A stretch of 64,000 nucleotides of DNA from Chamaecyparis obtusa (GCA_027943335.1 BSBK01001162.1:186001-250000), one strand, 5' to 3'; positions 37,401-46,619 are shown, numbered from the stretch's first letter. Program-made: numbers and translations. Notes: generated from the sequence alone by a model not told the origin.

Positions 37401-38368
37401 AGGTCCAAGGATCCATGAAATGCTATGCTACTGCTCCTGTCAACACCATTTAACATCTGCCTCAAAATGCAAGTGTCAATATATGAGTAACAAATTTATC
37501 TACTGTATTCGGGAGAAGTTGTGTAACAAAACTGGCAATTGAATCAATTTGTTTGTTGATCTAGATGGTAGGACTTTTTTTTCTATTCACATATCTTAAT
37601 AAGCCTCGATCTGACTAGGTAATTGGTAACTGTATTTGATACTGCCTTTAAAAGTTCCCTGTAGTTACATTCATTTTATGTATCATGCCAGGAATTAGAC
37701 TGGGAATCAATTGCAGCAGGTTTGTTACACGACACTGTGGAAGACAGTAATGTTGTCAATTTTGAAAGAATAGAAGATGAATTTGGTCCAGTTGTTCGCA
37801 GAATTGTAGAAGGGGAAACAAAGGTGCTTACACCTTGAAGATTATGGTTTTGAAGTAAAATCATGTCGGGATTCTGATTTTTCTATATTGGAAGAGCACC
37901 ATATGCTAATATTTGAATCTTGCAGGTTTCTAAACTTGGCAAACTGCAATGTACAAATTTGATAAATTCTGCTCAAGATGTTAAAGCCAATGACTTGCGG
38001 CAAATGTTTCTTGCTATGACAGAAGAGGTAGTGTTTTTAAAGCAGAGTGTGGTTTAGAATTTTTGGCTTGGAGTTTTTGGTTTAACATTTGCACTTTGGA
38101 TTTCAGGTCCGTGTCATTATTGTAAAACTTGCGGACAGGTTACATAACATGCGGACTTTGTCACACATGCCACCACATAAACAGGTAGTATTGTAACATG
38201 TACATGTTGTTTCTGAATGTGAAGATTTCCATGCATATAGTATGTTTTTGATTGTTGAAGAAATGAGAATCATTTTTCTTGAATGTGCTCTTGCAGCATA
38301 GCATTGCTTCAGAAACATTGAAGATTTTTGCACCTTTGGCAAAGTTACTAGGGATGTATCAAATCAAG
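7255..38368 (+). CDS. RSH1: chloroplast RelA/SpoT homologue, RSH1 type (seven internal exons, partial gene)
   Basis: RSH enzymes make and/or break the alarmone (p)ppGpp, which tunes chloroplast transcription and translation; plant RSH1 proteins act mainly as hydrolases in the stroma. Seven exons with GT-AG borders, all phase 0, join into one open frame of 241 codons. It covers the end of the N-terminal region and most of the HD hydrolase domain. Visible signatures are [19 protein letters not shown], the metal-binding L-L-H-D-T-V-E-D (HDxxED box intact), [12 protein letters not shown] and [11 protein letters not shown]. No stops or frameshifts occur and the splice sites are clean, so this looks like a functional gene. 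The GETKVSKLGKL stretch fits RSH1 better than RSH2/3. The transit-peptide exon and everything after the HD domain (synthetase-like region, TGS, ACT) were not found in the window. Confidence 0.93.
7996..8061 (+). CDS. RSH1: RSH1 exon b
   Basis: 22 codons, acceptor ttgttccag and donor gtatat. It encodes [11 protein letters not shown] and V-E-D-A-L-K, matching the first helix of the RSH catalytic region. Confidence 0.9.
8408..8500 (+). CDS. RSH1: RSH1 exon c (start of HD domain)
   Basis: 31 codons, acceptor ttactgtag and donor gtaaga. It holds the [14 protein letters not shown] signature, including the first metal-site His (I-H-P), and ends in I-L-G-E-L. The next exon lies 29.2 kb downstream. 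Confidence 0.95.
8501..11569. other. unassigned first 3 kb of the giant intron
   Basis: AT-rich intron sequence. Short open frames (for example 9974-10336 on the minus strand) have no recognisable domain. No transposon ends with duplications were found. Confidence 0.45.
11930..12400. repeat. tandem array, about 35-bp units, first copy
   Basis: Units of the type gaagggttgtgactctttc plus a variable spacer recur about every 35 bp, with drift in the spacer (aaagggcataaatgat, aaagaggggacaattat and similar). Sides of the array match the second copy, so both belong to one duplicated block. Confidence 0.8.
12668..13330. repeat. tandem array, about 35-bp units, second copy with an internal 136-bp duplication
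   Basis: Same unit as the first array. A 136-bp segment starting at 12668 is repeated almost exactly starting at 12804. The sequences following both arrays (12351-12498 and 13254-13409) are also homologous, confirming duplication of the whole block. Confidence 0.8.
14821..15779 (+). repeat. 484-bp direct tandem duplication spanning LTR end, primer site and gag start
   Basis: The sequence beginning at 14821 (tgaatgtaatgttggtgaat) recurs at 15305, an offset of 484 bp, and stays nearly identical to about 15779. Each copy holds the LTR 3' part, the TGGTATCAGAGTG site and the first codons of gag. A third partial copy of the gag-start segment (about 57 bp) follows at 15780-15838. Confidence 0.85.
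15196..17196 (+). pseudogene. Copia H gag and early pol remnants
   Basis: The frame beginning at ATG 15197 (and its duplicate at about 15678) encodes a Copia-type gag start, then breaks after a few codons. Further pieces are a Cys/His cluster near 16410-16470 and pre-integrase/integrase fragments up to the hAT-like insertion, where an integrase D-D-Y-F-R-Y motif is cut. Stops and frameshifts are frequent, so no protein can be made. Confidence 0.55.
17965..19655 (-). mobile_element. non-autonomous LTR element C1
   Basis: LTRs of about 175 bp lie at 17965-18138 (approximate inner edge) and 19482-19655. On the minus strand they begin TATTAGAATATTG and end AACA, with a decayed primer site (gatacca) next to the right LTR at 19475-19481. 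Flanks are gatgc and gatgt, a 5-bp duplication with one change. The interior of about 1.3 kb is non-coding and carries 36-bp tandem repeats at 18890-19135. Confidence 0.8.
18890..19135. repeat. 36-bp tandem repeats inside C1
   Basis: About six units built of gaaaacccat, a short A/T spacer and aagggaaaaaattat follow each other with small changes. The same array is present in C2 (31105-31290) and, reverse-complemented, in C3 (31860-32075), so it is a fixed part of this family. Confidence 0.75.
20266..21745 (+). pseudogene. Copia H integrase and start of reverse transcriptase, broken
   Basis: Integrase core pieces are visible: [10 protein letters not shown] near 20370, H-Y-T-P-Q-Q-N then R-L-N-R-T-L near 20450-20500, and F-W-V-E-V-A-N. 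Further on, after E3, comes the N-terminal reverse-transcriptase motif [10 protein letters not shown] near 21560. Stops interrupt every part. Integrase would insert the cDNA into the genome; this one cannot be active. Confidence 0.6.
21050..21395. mobile_element. insertion E3, 346 bp, long inverted ends
   Basis: Starts TGTAATGTCCCC and ends GGGGACATTAAA, flanked by the perfect duplication AGGTC (21045-21049 and 21396-21400). The inverted similarity extends inward to about 45 bp, longer than in the other members of this group. The interior is very AT-rich and has an internal duplication (atgaatataataat blocks). It lies in the Copia H pol remnant. MITE-like in size. Confidence 0.8.
21751..24265. 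mobile_element. TIR element F, GACTC-rich ends, holds E4
   Basis: The left end atagttcctagactcgg is mirrored on the right by gagtctacaaactat, and both are followed inward by many gactcgg/gagtc motifs. GAGAC stands at both outer sides (21746-21750 and 24266-24270) and could be a 5-bp duplication. No transposase frame is seen outside E4. Superfamily unknown; boundaries are good to a base or two. Confidence 0.45.
22190..23460. mobile_element. insertion E4, TGTAATGTCCC-terminated, inside F
   Basis: Begins TGTAATGTCCCC and ends GGGCTCATCACA, with perfect 5-bp duplications TAGGT (22185-22189 and 23461-23465). 1271 bp, no coding frame. A TATA-like ctttataagct lies near 22710, followed by aagggagaaatcg-type direct repeats, which would suit an LTR promoter region. 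A solo LTR is the likeliest reading. Confidence 0.7.
24271..24887. other. unassigned, possibly old retroelement sequence
   Basis: About 0.6 kb without a usable frame or element ends. I see nothing I can name. Confidence 0.4.
25684..26585 (+). pseudogene. Copia-type gag of the gag-only element, broken
   Basis: Begins ATG at 25684 ([10 protein letters not shown]). A UBN2-like gag core follows ([23 protein letters not shown]), then a Lys/Arg/Asn-rich stretch, and a CCHC knuckle [14 protein letters not shown] near 26472-26513. In-frame stops near 25738, 26026 and 26151 replace Trp or Arg codons, and at least one frameshift lies near 25910-25930. The last part (26190-26585) is open for 131 codons. 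Gag forms the virus-like particle and packages RNA; trans use by other elements is possible only for less decayed copies. Confidence 0.75.
26785..27058. repeat. tandem repeats of gcgttgaggctcttg type
   Basis: Roughly ten units of about 26 bp (gagcgttgaggctcttgcat and a variant with gata) lie between gag and the 3' LTR. Minus-strand frames of 81-112 codons here are translations of the repeat (Arg-Ala-Ser-Thr-Leu-Lys-Tyr) and not genes. A second small array with acatagatttgagatctatt units follows at 27250-27380. Confidence 0.8.
28380..30376. other. unassigned 2 kb, perhaps old LTR or gag leader
   Basis: No coding frame. The stretch 28600-28780 resembles 34890-35070 (both mix gaggacaaaaac or gaggatgaaaac with gagtggtttc and atcaccatt), so both may be copies of one older LTR family. 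Four cccactgaataagtg motifs occur between 29780 and 29910 at 30-50 bp spacing. No element ends with duplications were found. Confidence 0.35.
30377..33190 (-). mobile_element. non-autonomous LTR element C2, split by C3
   Basis: The left LTR is 30377-30552 (approximate inner edge) and the right LTR 33016-33190. The minus-strand LTR begins TATTAGAATATTG, and the primer site TGGTATCA lies at 33015-33008. Perfect 5-bp duplications GAAAC flank it (30372-30376 and 33191-33195). The interior is non-coding and matches C1. A second, opposite copy of the same family (C3) sits inside it at 31383-32781. Confidence 0.85.
31383..32781 (+). mobile_element. complete non-autonomous LTR element C3, nested in C2
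   Basis: LTRs at 31383-31561 (179 bp) and 32604-32781 (178 bp) are nearly identical. They start TATTAGAATATTG and end ATAACA. TGGTATTAGAGC at 31562-31573 is the primer site; aagggaggg at 32595-32603 is the polypurine tract. Perfect duplications CATGC flank it (31378-31382 and 32782-32786). The interior of 1042 bp has no coding frame and includes 36-bp repeats at 31860-32075. LTR similarity suggests a fairly recent insertion relative to its host C2. Confidence 0.9.
33191..34133. other. unassigned intron sequence
   Basis: No credible gene, repeat or element end recognised in this 0.9-kb stretch. Confidence 0.4.
34134..34690. mobile_element. possible small element with G-rich ends, related to G1
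   Basis: The left part (cagggatggggggacgacgg) and the right part (cggggacgtccccg and a long G run near 34633-34650) resemble the G/C-rich subterminal regions of the hAT-like G1, with AT-rich sequence between. I could not define ends or a target duplication. Confidence 0.3.
34700..37691. other. last 3 kb of the giant intron, nothing assigned
   Basis: Mostly plain AT-rich intron. Apart from 34890-35070, which resembles 28600-28780, I see no element ends. Short frames such as 36739-36966 are not supported as genes. Confidence 0.45.
37692..37823 (+). CDS. RSH1: RSH1 exon d (HDxxED box)
   Basis: 44 codons, acceptor catgccag and donor gtgctt. It starts E-L-D-W-E-S-I and includes L-L-H-D-T-V-E-D, the hydrolase metal and catalytic box, then ends G-E-T-K. 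Confidence 0.96.
37926..38027 (+). CDS. RSH1: RSH1 exon e
   Basis: 34 codons, acceptor cttgcag and donor gtagtg. It encodes V-S-K-L-G-K-L then D-L-R-Q-M-F-L-A-M, a conserved helix of the HD domain. Confidence 0.95.
38107..38184 (+). CDS. RSH1: RSH1 exon f
   Basis: 26 codons, acceptor tttcag and donor gtagta. It encodes [18 protein letters not shown], with the last metal-site Asp of the HD fold. Confidence 0.96.
38297..38368 (+). CDS. RSH1: RSH1 exon g (last exon visible)
   Basis: 24 codons, acceptor cttgcag and donor gtatga. It encodes A-S-E-T-L then [14 protein letters not shown]. The following conserved stretch of the family (the helix after G-M-Y) was not found before 64000. Confidence 0.94.
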
Positions 38369-39038
38369 GTATGATGCGAGGCTACCTCTCTATTAATAAC
38401 TTTTTTTGAGTATCTATTGAAGCATAGAAAGCTATGGATATTCCAAGAACAGAATAAAAAATGGTGTTCTTTATATGGGTCTAAAATCATATTCAGTGGA
38501 TAAAAAGTATAAACAACAAAAGCCACATTTTAAGATCTTTTACTAAGAGCACAGCGTACATTATTTGTTTGTGATATTCAATGGAAGCAATTGAGAATTT
38601 GTAATGGGAGAAATGGAAGCAGCAAGTGGAGTAGCCTTCCAATCATCCTTAACCCACTGTATGGTTGGTTCTTGTGATACCAAAGCGCCAACAAAGATAG
38701 AATTAGAATTTAGAAAGGTTTCTTCAACAAAACACTCAACAAGCCACGGTACCTGATGACAGATATTTGATAGATAGGAATGTCTGTCACCATGACATAA
38801 ACCCAAACAATGGACATGACAGTAGAAGAGATACAAGCCGAACTCAGAAATTGATGATAAATGCTTTGTTTTGCAGGTTTATGAGAGTTTATGGGTTTTG
38901 CCAAAACATTAATAGAATATATCAGCAGGAACTGGAGGAATTCAAATGAAAGATAGGATTTATTGTTGGTGAAAAGGGCTATTTATAATTTTATGGACTC
39001 TTAAGATTTATTAGTAATCATGCATACAGAGGAGTATT

Positions 39039-39305
39039 TATTAGAATGTTACATCTAGTATGGTAAATATAGGTTAGATAATTAAATATAATAATTAAAT
39101 GTTATCATAGAATAAAACAAATGTTAGTTTTGTGGTAGTTAGTTGTGTGGAGCAGTTTTTGTGTGGGAAAGCACAGGCTTTATAAGCCAATGTATGTCAG
39201 TGTAAATGTATCCTGATGAATTTCAAAATAGATTATCAGTTTGATGAAGTCATGGTGTGATTATCATTTTGTCTACGCTCACCATTTTCAATATGGTATC
39301 AAAAC
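39039..39305 (+). mobile_element. LTR-like segment with primer site
   Basis: A stretch starting TATTAGAATGTTACATC and ending ACCATTTTCA, with TATA-like gctttataagcc near 39180, is followed by tggtatcaaaac at 39294-39305. This resembles a 5' LTR plus initiator-Met primer site. No partner LTR was found, so the element is probably truncated. Confidence 0.4.
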
Positions 39306-40799
39306 AAGGAAAAAATGGAAGGGAGTTAAGAGAGTGCATAGCCTATATTTATTTTGTTCAATTTTGGTGCAAATCCTTTTATCTGGTGTGCATTCTGCAT
39401 TTTCTCTTTTATCTGTTTTATTGTTTTGAATGAGATCACTGATATCTGGTGTTGGAAGTTATGTTTGCGTAGATCTTTGGGTTCAGTATTGGTTGATAAA
39501 TTGTTGGAGGATTTGGCTATGTGCAGGTTTAGAAACATTGAAAGGTTGTTGATAAGAGTAATGATATATTGTTTGTTATTTGATTGTATGTGAGTGATTC
39601 TGTACTTCACCATAATTAGTAATTACCTTAATCTGCTCTTATCGCCGCAAAAAACTTTATATTTTCTTGGTTCAAGCTTGGTCAGTGGTTTGATCACATA
39701 CAACATACATAATGACCTGTATACAACAGATTCAGAGCGTGGAATGTGATGTGAGATAGGGGAGCAGGCCATTTGTGATTTGCACAACCCTGAGCATTTA
39801 CCAGAAAAATATTTATTTTGTCCTCTCTCACAAAAGATCAAATGAAGATAGTGATAAACTGATGTCTGCACAATACATGCGCTATCCTTGTGTGCTCAGG
39901 CCTAATGTTTAGCATTGAAGCATTGTGAAATATCACTTTCAATGGTTTGTACAGAATATCCTACGTGCTTATGCATAGCACTATATTCCATTGAGTTTTT
40001 GTGATGGGGATGGTAAAGGACGGATTTTTTCAGGCCATTTTAGGTGATAGAAAAATGAATGCCTATATAAAAAATAGGAAAAATCTTAAAAATATAGGTG
40101 AATTCAAATGTTCATATGATAACATTGGTAAGGCTTTAACCATACAAATTATAGATCCTTAGTACACAACATTATAGTTGAATAGAGAGTTCACATGAGA
40201 GTTAAACAACTTAACAAATGTCAAAATTTAATCATTGTCAAGTTTCATAATTCATTGTCAATGCACACACATCTTGACATGATAAATTAATATACTATAT
40301 AAAATTTAAACATACAACTGAATGCCCAAAGGCTGCAAGTTTCAAATTCAAAATGACTAAAACATAGAAAGTATGTTGCTGCTCCTCTGGTCCAACTGTA
40401 ATTCTTTGGGGCTATCTAATTGGAACTGACCCAGTAGTGTTGATACGTCAAGGCCTAGCAACAATGGGACTGAATGTAACGAAGGAATTGGCAACTCTAA
40501 AAGCTAATAAGGTTGGGGCACATTGCATTCGTTTGGGTAGAATAGATTAGATAAACATTAGAAGAGTTGGACTCACTCATTGGCATCTACTAGCATTGAA
40601 TCAAAATCAAAGTCCAACTTTGAATAATTTCCACTGAGGGGCTGCCTCACCCAAAAGAACCCCGACCAAACCTTTGTGTCTCTTCATCAATTTGGGTGGC
40701 ATCTTTAGGATAAAACCCACCATAAATTTGGATTTTTCTAATACTTTGGTGTCTATTGATCCTAAAGGGGCAAGGCACTATGCATGACCACCAGCTTTT
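39306..40799. other. unassigned, includes a possible G1-like fragment
   Basis: Between about 40005 and 40350 the sequence (gtgatggggatgg, then AT-rich text with acatacaac and cattgtcaat motifs) resembles the interior of G1, so another member may be here. Part of 40400-40799 may be the C-terminal end of the hAT pseudogene, but I cannot read it confidently. Confidence 0.3.
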
Positions 40800-41489
40800 A
40801 TTCTCATATTTAGGTAAGTTTATTCTTTTTTAATAGAGTAGATGAAGCTTTATGTCGACCAATTCCTTTTTCCAGTAGAGGAACTTGCACCTTGTGAAAG
40901 TAAGTGAGTGGCAAGAACCGTCACATCTTTTGTATCCTTGCTGTGCTATGTCCACTTTCCAATAGAGTCAGTTTGAGCTAATGTAGCTCTATCTATCTTT
41001 GCCTTTGATTTGTGGAGTAGAGGACCACAAAGATCAGTAAAGGTAAGCCATTATTGCGAAGTATAGTCAACTCCTCACTTGAATAAATCTTTCGAAGGGT
41101 TTTCATTAACCCTTTTTCACCAATTCATCATCACAGGGAGGAAACCTTCTATCCTTTGGTGCATAGCATTTGGGATTTAGAGAAAAGGTTTCCCTAGGAG
41201 GCATTTTGTTTCTAATGTTCCATCACTGCATCACAATGAACTGAATATTTTGCTCATATATTCCAAAGTTAGGATCCCTACTACCAATTGCTTCCTTCAT
41301 TTGCCTAAGCATGTTGTCAAATGTCTCACAAATCTCTCCAAGACTAATGTCATCTACGATACGTGAGGTGAAGGAGAAAACTTACAAACAAGAATTTCAA
41401 AAAACAAATAAGACTCAAAGTCCAATAATAAGTTAGAAACTATAGAAATAATGAAATTAGCAATTTATTAAAAAGCAACAATTTGTTAT
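40800..41489 (-). pseudogene. hAT transposase pseudogene, C-terminal half
   Basis: On the minus strand at about 41370-41080 a frame reads V-D-D-I-S-L-G-E-I, then M-K-E-A-I, Y-E-Q-N-I, W-N-I-R-N-K-M and L-N-P-K-C-Y, the order seen in the core of plant BED/DUF659 hAT transposases (Met-Lys-Glu-Ala-Ile helix, Trp-Asn, then Leu-Asn-Pro). Stops interrupt it. It continues the pieces at 42690-42757, 43840-44814 and 52397-52960, separated by later insertions. Confidence 0.6.
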
Positions 41490-42689
41490 TGAAATGATAA
41501 TCGATTGATATTCAATGTTGAACAAAGGAGAGGAATACTTTTAAAATAAGCAATTACAAGATCTTTCCATAAGAGGAATGATCAAGAACTATAGATAGAA
41601 AAAAACTTTCTAAAACTAACTAAAGACGAAGCAATAAAAAAAAAGTTTCTAAATACCAACGAAGATGACCATTATATTAATATTACAATATTATTTTAAT
41701 ACCCTCCCTTAATGGTCATCCTTCTAACTATCCTATAGAAAGACTTGACATAATCCGTAGGTCATTTGGCCACGAATACATTGAAGGTTGCCCCCTTCTC
41801 TTTAGAATGCTTTGCAACATGATTCTACTGTTGAGACCCTCGTTGGTGTTGTAGAACTTTTGGATATGACCAAGTCTATCATAATCCTTCCAACACGGTG
41901 TTAGCTATCCCTCCCTTTATCCATACACACCAAGATCAGCTTCAAAAAACTTATCAGTTCTAAAAAACAACGATTTAAAAAAAAATGTCAGTAGCATCAA
42001 TACGCATGATTTTATGAAAAAATCATCAAAAACTTGTTTAGGAAGAACACCATTCGCCCTAGAAACCTAGGTCCAACCCAAAACAAGTTGCAAGAGACTG
42101 GTTTTATCCAAAAATCGTCAAAGAAATAGATGGCAGGATTGTCGTAAACTCAAAAACCTATCCAAAAATAGATCCATTACAGATAGAAAATCGTCAGTCT
42201 TCAAACTCGAAGTCTTAAGAAACCTTTAATTTTTGTAGAGCAAAAGATTTTCGTGTGACAAAACACTAGACTTCATGTGGTAAAAACGAGCAAAGAAGAA
42301 CCAAGTTGCCGAAACTCTTGATCAAGATTTTTGGTCTAGAAAAAAGCCCTTTTGCAATTTGCAACAAGAAATAAAATCACATTTTTCACTAAAAAATGAT
42401 TCAATTTTTTTTTGGAAAAGAATTCTTGGTAGGTAACCCTGAGTTTTCTTAAAAATTTGTCAAAAAATTAACCTGCTTTGATACCATGAAATGATAATCG
42501 ATTGATATTCAAAGTTAAACAAAGGAGATGAATACTCCTTAAATAAGCAATTACAAGATCTTTCCATAACGATTGAGAACTAAAGATAGAAATGAAACTT
42601 TCTAAAACTAACTAAAGATGAAAGACATAAAAGGAAGTTTCTAAATATCAAGACGACCATTATATCAATATTATAATATTATTTTAATA
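41490..42689 (-). mobile_element. complete non-autonomous LTR element A2
   Basis: The left LTR is 41490-41701 and the right LTR 42487-42689. The primer site (minus TGGTATCA) adjoins the right LTR at 42486-42479, and the polypurine tract (minus AAGGGAGGG) lies at 41710-41702. Perfect duplications GTTAT flank it (41485-41489 and 42690-42694). 1200 bp, interior non-coding. It sits inside the hAT pseudogene. Confidence 0.9.
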
Positions 42690-42757
42690 GTTATCTCTTA
42701 GTGGACCACCAATTGTCATCAAATATTTTTTTGTTTGATAGCTTTTCCGTGAGTAGT
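42690..42757 (-). pseudogene. hAT transposase pseudogene, short piece between A2 and E6
   Basis: Minus-strand reading gives K-L-S-N-K-K-I-F-D-D-N-W-W-S-T-K-R, matching the F/I-x-D-x-x-W-W segment that precedes the Leu-Arg-Leu helix in hAT cores. Only 68 bp remain between two insertions. Confidence 0.45.
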
Positions 42758-43839
42758 TGTCATGACACGTAGTTGACATACAAACAATATAAATGTATAT
42801 ATATTTTTAATACATATATAATTTACTTTAATTTTAAATATATAATTAATTCTTTTTTTAAATTCCTTAAACAATAATTAATTCTCTATTTAATTAATAT
42901 TAATAATAATCAGTAATAAAATAATAGTAATCAACATGATATACATCAATAATACTAATCAATATAATATTACTTAATGATACTAATCAATATGACAATC
43001 AACATAGTTAATGATATTAATTAATAATATTAATATTGTATAAGTCAATATCCTTAATCGATAATCGATTTTTATATTTCAATAATTGAAAGTATGAATA
43101 TAATTAAATAATAGATAAAAAGGAAGAGAAATATAAAATTAAAGAATTGGTATTGATCGAACCAGCAGATCAATCGATCTCAGGGATCATACTAGTTGGT
43201 ATGGAATCTTATTTCGTTATTAATTAAGATAGAAGTAATACAAGCGTGAACATACTTCTAAACATATTTCTAAATATGTAAAGATAGACAAATATGTAAA
43301 TAACTATGAATCTATTATAGATAAGGATATATCAAGATATATACATATAGAAAGATATTCCTCATAATAATAATTAGAATTATATAGTTATATATTATAT
43401 GAATATATATTTGTAATAGAAAGGAATTAAAATGTTGTAGTCTATTCCTTAATTACTTACTATAGCCCTTTAAGAGGATAGGTTTCTGTCAATCCGGGAG
43501 AGGTAGAGTAAATCCTCACAAGATAGGTGAATTCCAAGATGGGAAAGAATATGTATTTCCAATGCCTTGAGGGAAAATCTCGAGATGGGTATGAACATGC
43601 AGTCCCAATGCCTTGGGAAAGCCTACTTGTAGATTGGTGTCAAGCACCCTGCGACATGGAAATTCCCATCCTCCTTAAGGTTGGCTTGTTTAAGAGAGAA
43701 GAAGGAATTGGGCTTAAATGTGTTAACTGTTAAATTTGTTAGCTGTTATTCATGGTTTCTTAGAATAAATTCAATTTAGATGCATAGCAATGTACGCTAA
43801 TCATTGAAAATTGGCAGCCTCTGAGTAGGGGACATTACA
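42758..43839. mobile_element. insertion E6, TGTAATGTCCC-like ends
   Basis: The right end GGGGACATTACA (43828-43839) is perfect for the group. The left end TGTCATGACACG is diverged (8 of 12). Flanking 5-mers gtagt and atagt differ by one base. Interior AT-rich, no gene. The left boundary is less certain than in the other members. Confidence 0.5.
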
Positions 43840-44814
43840 ATAGTGTTTGTAGTATGCCATCTACTCCACAACGAACTAACCATCATTAATATAGAAGCTC
43901 CTACAACTCAAGCTTCCTCTCTAACAAATTGTGCATCTGAATATCACTAGGTTTTGTCACCACGTGCTGCACCCTATCTATCTTCTTTATGCCTTTTAAT
44001 GCATGGACATAACATATGGTCCAAAAAATGTACTTGTAAGCACTTGCCACCATCATGCCAACTAATTTGAAAATGTGAGCACTTGCACAACATTTGAGGA
44101 TGCAATTTCCTTTATGGCCCCTCTCAAAACTTGAAATTGGAAGCTTGCATCTTATGCTTCCTTGAACAATCAATAGCTCTAAGAAAATGATGTAAGACAT
44201 TAAACACAATCCTTTACACAAGGACAAAAACTCGAATGCAATTGAAACGCTAGGAAATAGAAATTAAAAGCCGCAAATTATAACAAATTTTTTTCATTCA
44301 ATATCTTGAAAAACGAGATGTCTCTACAAATTCACAAATAGACAAGATTGCAGCCCATGACCTGATGAATACAGTCCCAAATCTGATGTTATCTGATAAA
44401 AGACCCACAACCATGGTGTTTTTATCAGCAGTCAATGGCTACTCCCAAAAACTAAAAAAAATCACCCCCCTCCCCCCAGCCCCCCCAAAAAAACCCTCCT
44501 CAAAAAATGCTACCATTCTCCTTAAGAAGCAACCCCCCAAAAAATTTATAAGCTTACTAAATGCCCACTACATATGCTGCAGAAATAATTCCAGAACCAC
44601 TCACCCTGCTATCCACTTAATGCTAAAATTAGTGTCTTCCACCATAAACATTCAAGGGAATCTAGTGCGCACACATATTAAGGGAGGTCTGAATTTTTCA
44701 AAATGGGGTTCCCTCCATGTGGATGCCCCTGTATCAATAAATAAGAGCCAACAACACATGTGACCATGATGTTGATGAGTGGCTGGTGTTTAATCTGGGT
44801 CCACCAAGCACCAT
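43840..44814 (-). pseudogene. hAT transposase pseudogene, DUF659 region
   Basis: On the minus strand, directly next to the Copia insertion, a frame reads W-T-Q-I-K-H-Q-P-L-I-N-I-M-V (about 44805-44760), the W-T-D-x-x-x-R-P-L-I-N motif of plant hAT cores. Further on, near 44080-43990, A-S-A-Y-K-Y-I-F-W-T-x-C-x-V-H-A-L matches the I-F-W-T-P-C-x-x-H-x-L motif. Stops and shifts break the frame. A C-rich stretch (44464-44540) lies between the two parts. Confidence 0.65.
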
Positions 44815-45967
44815 TGAAATGATAAGTTAGGAAATGGTGTAGATAATTGATATTAGAATAAGGAGAGGAATGCTCCTTATATAGATTATTACAAGCAGAT
44901 CTTTCCATTATGGAAACAATCGAGAATTGAAACAAAGAATGGAAACTTACTAAAAAGAAACTAAAAGATTTAAATAACCTTTATAGAAAAATATAAGAAT
45001 ATTATTTTAATACCCTCGCTCCATGGTCATTCTACTAACTACACCAAGTTGCCCCCCTAAATTTTACTAACTTGACTGAGCTTAGGGACTTGGTTAGAAT
45101 GTCTGTAGTTTGATCGTTAGTTGGAACATGTTGCAACATCACAAATTGTTCTTCAACAAGCTATCGTATGAAGTGACAATGGAGCTCTACATGCTTTATT
45201 CTCTTGTGAAAGAATGGATTCTTGACAAAGCTTTAGCACCCCTTGGTTGTCATAGAACAAGGGTGAAGGCCATGTGTGAGACATTTTCTTGTCAGTTTGC
45301 ATCCTCCAAAGCCATAATCCATCACATGCTGCTTTAACAGTTCCTCGATACTTTGCAATAGTCGACAAAGAGCTACGAATTGCTGCTTCTTACTGGTATA
45401 TGTGACTGCACCCGTGCCAAGATTGAAGACATACACTAAAGTAGACTTTTTGTCATCAACTTAACTTGCCCAATTGAAATCTACAAATCCAATCACCCAA
45501 GGATCTTTTCTTTTTCTATACAGAATGCCAAAGTTAGGTGTCCCTTTTACATTATCTCAGTACCTGCTTCACTGCAACCCAATGTTTTGTCTTAGAGGCT
45601 GCCATGAAGGGAGAGATGTAACTCACAACATAACTTAGATAAGGTCTAGTAGTTGTAAGATAGATGAGGCTTCCAACTAGTTGCCTAAAAGTTGGCTCAT
45701 TGATCACCTTTGAATTAGATTTGGTTGAAAGTTTTAGCCCTTACTCCATAGGTGTTGACGAGATTTTACAATCTATGATTCAGAACTTGTCCAACAAAGT
45801 CATGGCATACTTTGACAAAGAAATGAAAATATTGCCACTTGTCTGCCAAACATCTACATCTAGACAATAATGCTAAAGACCCAAATTGGTCATATCAAAA
45901 GCTTGACACAAATTTAGTTTGATCTGTGCAACCTAATGTGCCCCACTATCTGTAATGATGATATCAT

Positions 45968-46619
45968 TGACACAGGAGGGGACAGGAGGGGCCAACAATG
46001 GCACACCCTAACCAGATCCACCTCGCTCAACAACACATAGAAGCAACAACACAACAAAGTGAGAGAGAATGTAGATCACTTTCTTATATTATCTTCAAAT
46101 TGATTCATACATGTTGGGCTGTAAGGCCTTCCCGGTTTAGGCCAAATATTACAATCAAGTACAAAAGTCCTCAAACATGCGAGGATCTGCCAACAATCAC
46201 TAATCTTGTATCTCCTATCAAAACTGACTCCTAAACTCTAACCAAACAACTACATATATACAAGAGGCTACCGAACCAAGTCGGCCTTCAGATCCACAAT
46301 CAACAAAAGGGATGACCAGATCTAGGTCCACACGCTTCCCAATAATGGATATCAGCATTAAATCCGCGACCGTAATTAATTGCACAAGTCGGCCTCAACA
46401 GAAACTCAAAAATAAACAAGTCGGCAACCAAGGAAACTGAGCGCTAGAACAAGCATCGCCGAGTGCCAGGGAAATTACCGAGCGCCAGAGAGATAACCGA
46501 CCAACTTGGTCGACAAAGGAAACCGAGGAACTCGGTCAAAGCAGGAACTGAGCAACATAGAAAACTTCAAATATGTTTTTGGTGACACAGGATTGCAAAG
46601 GACCTGAGATGCTCCTGCA
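45968..46619. mobile_element. 652-bp insertion (probable solo LTR) at the reverse-transcriptase Y-V-D-D site
   Basis: Starts TGACACAGGAGGGG and ends GCTCCTGCA; inverted ends TG(A)CACAGGAG and TGCAGGAGC are partly matched. Pol coding resumes on either side: I-Y-V-D-D to the right (46620-46645), I-I-I-T to the left. No clean target duplication (atcat and tcaat). TG...CA ends and no coding frame suggest a solo LTR. It contains accgagg/actcggtc-type repeats. Confidence 0.5.

Larger units (their letters stand above)
8501..37691 (+). other. 29.2-kb RSH1 intron filled with nested transposons
   Basis: Donor gtaaga follows exon c and acceptor catgccag precedes exon d. The intron holds at least nine identifiable insertions, several nested in one another, listed separately. 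Stretches 8501-11569 and 34700-37691 show no clear element and are the best candidates for original intron sequence. Confidence 0.9.

Noticed and set aside
44365..44763. 132-codon plus-strand frame
   Set aside because: It is antisense to the hAT pseudogene and runs through a C-rich tract; no domain seen.
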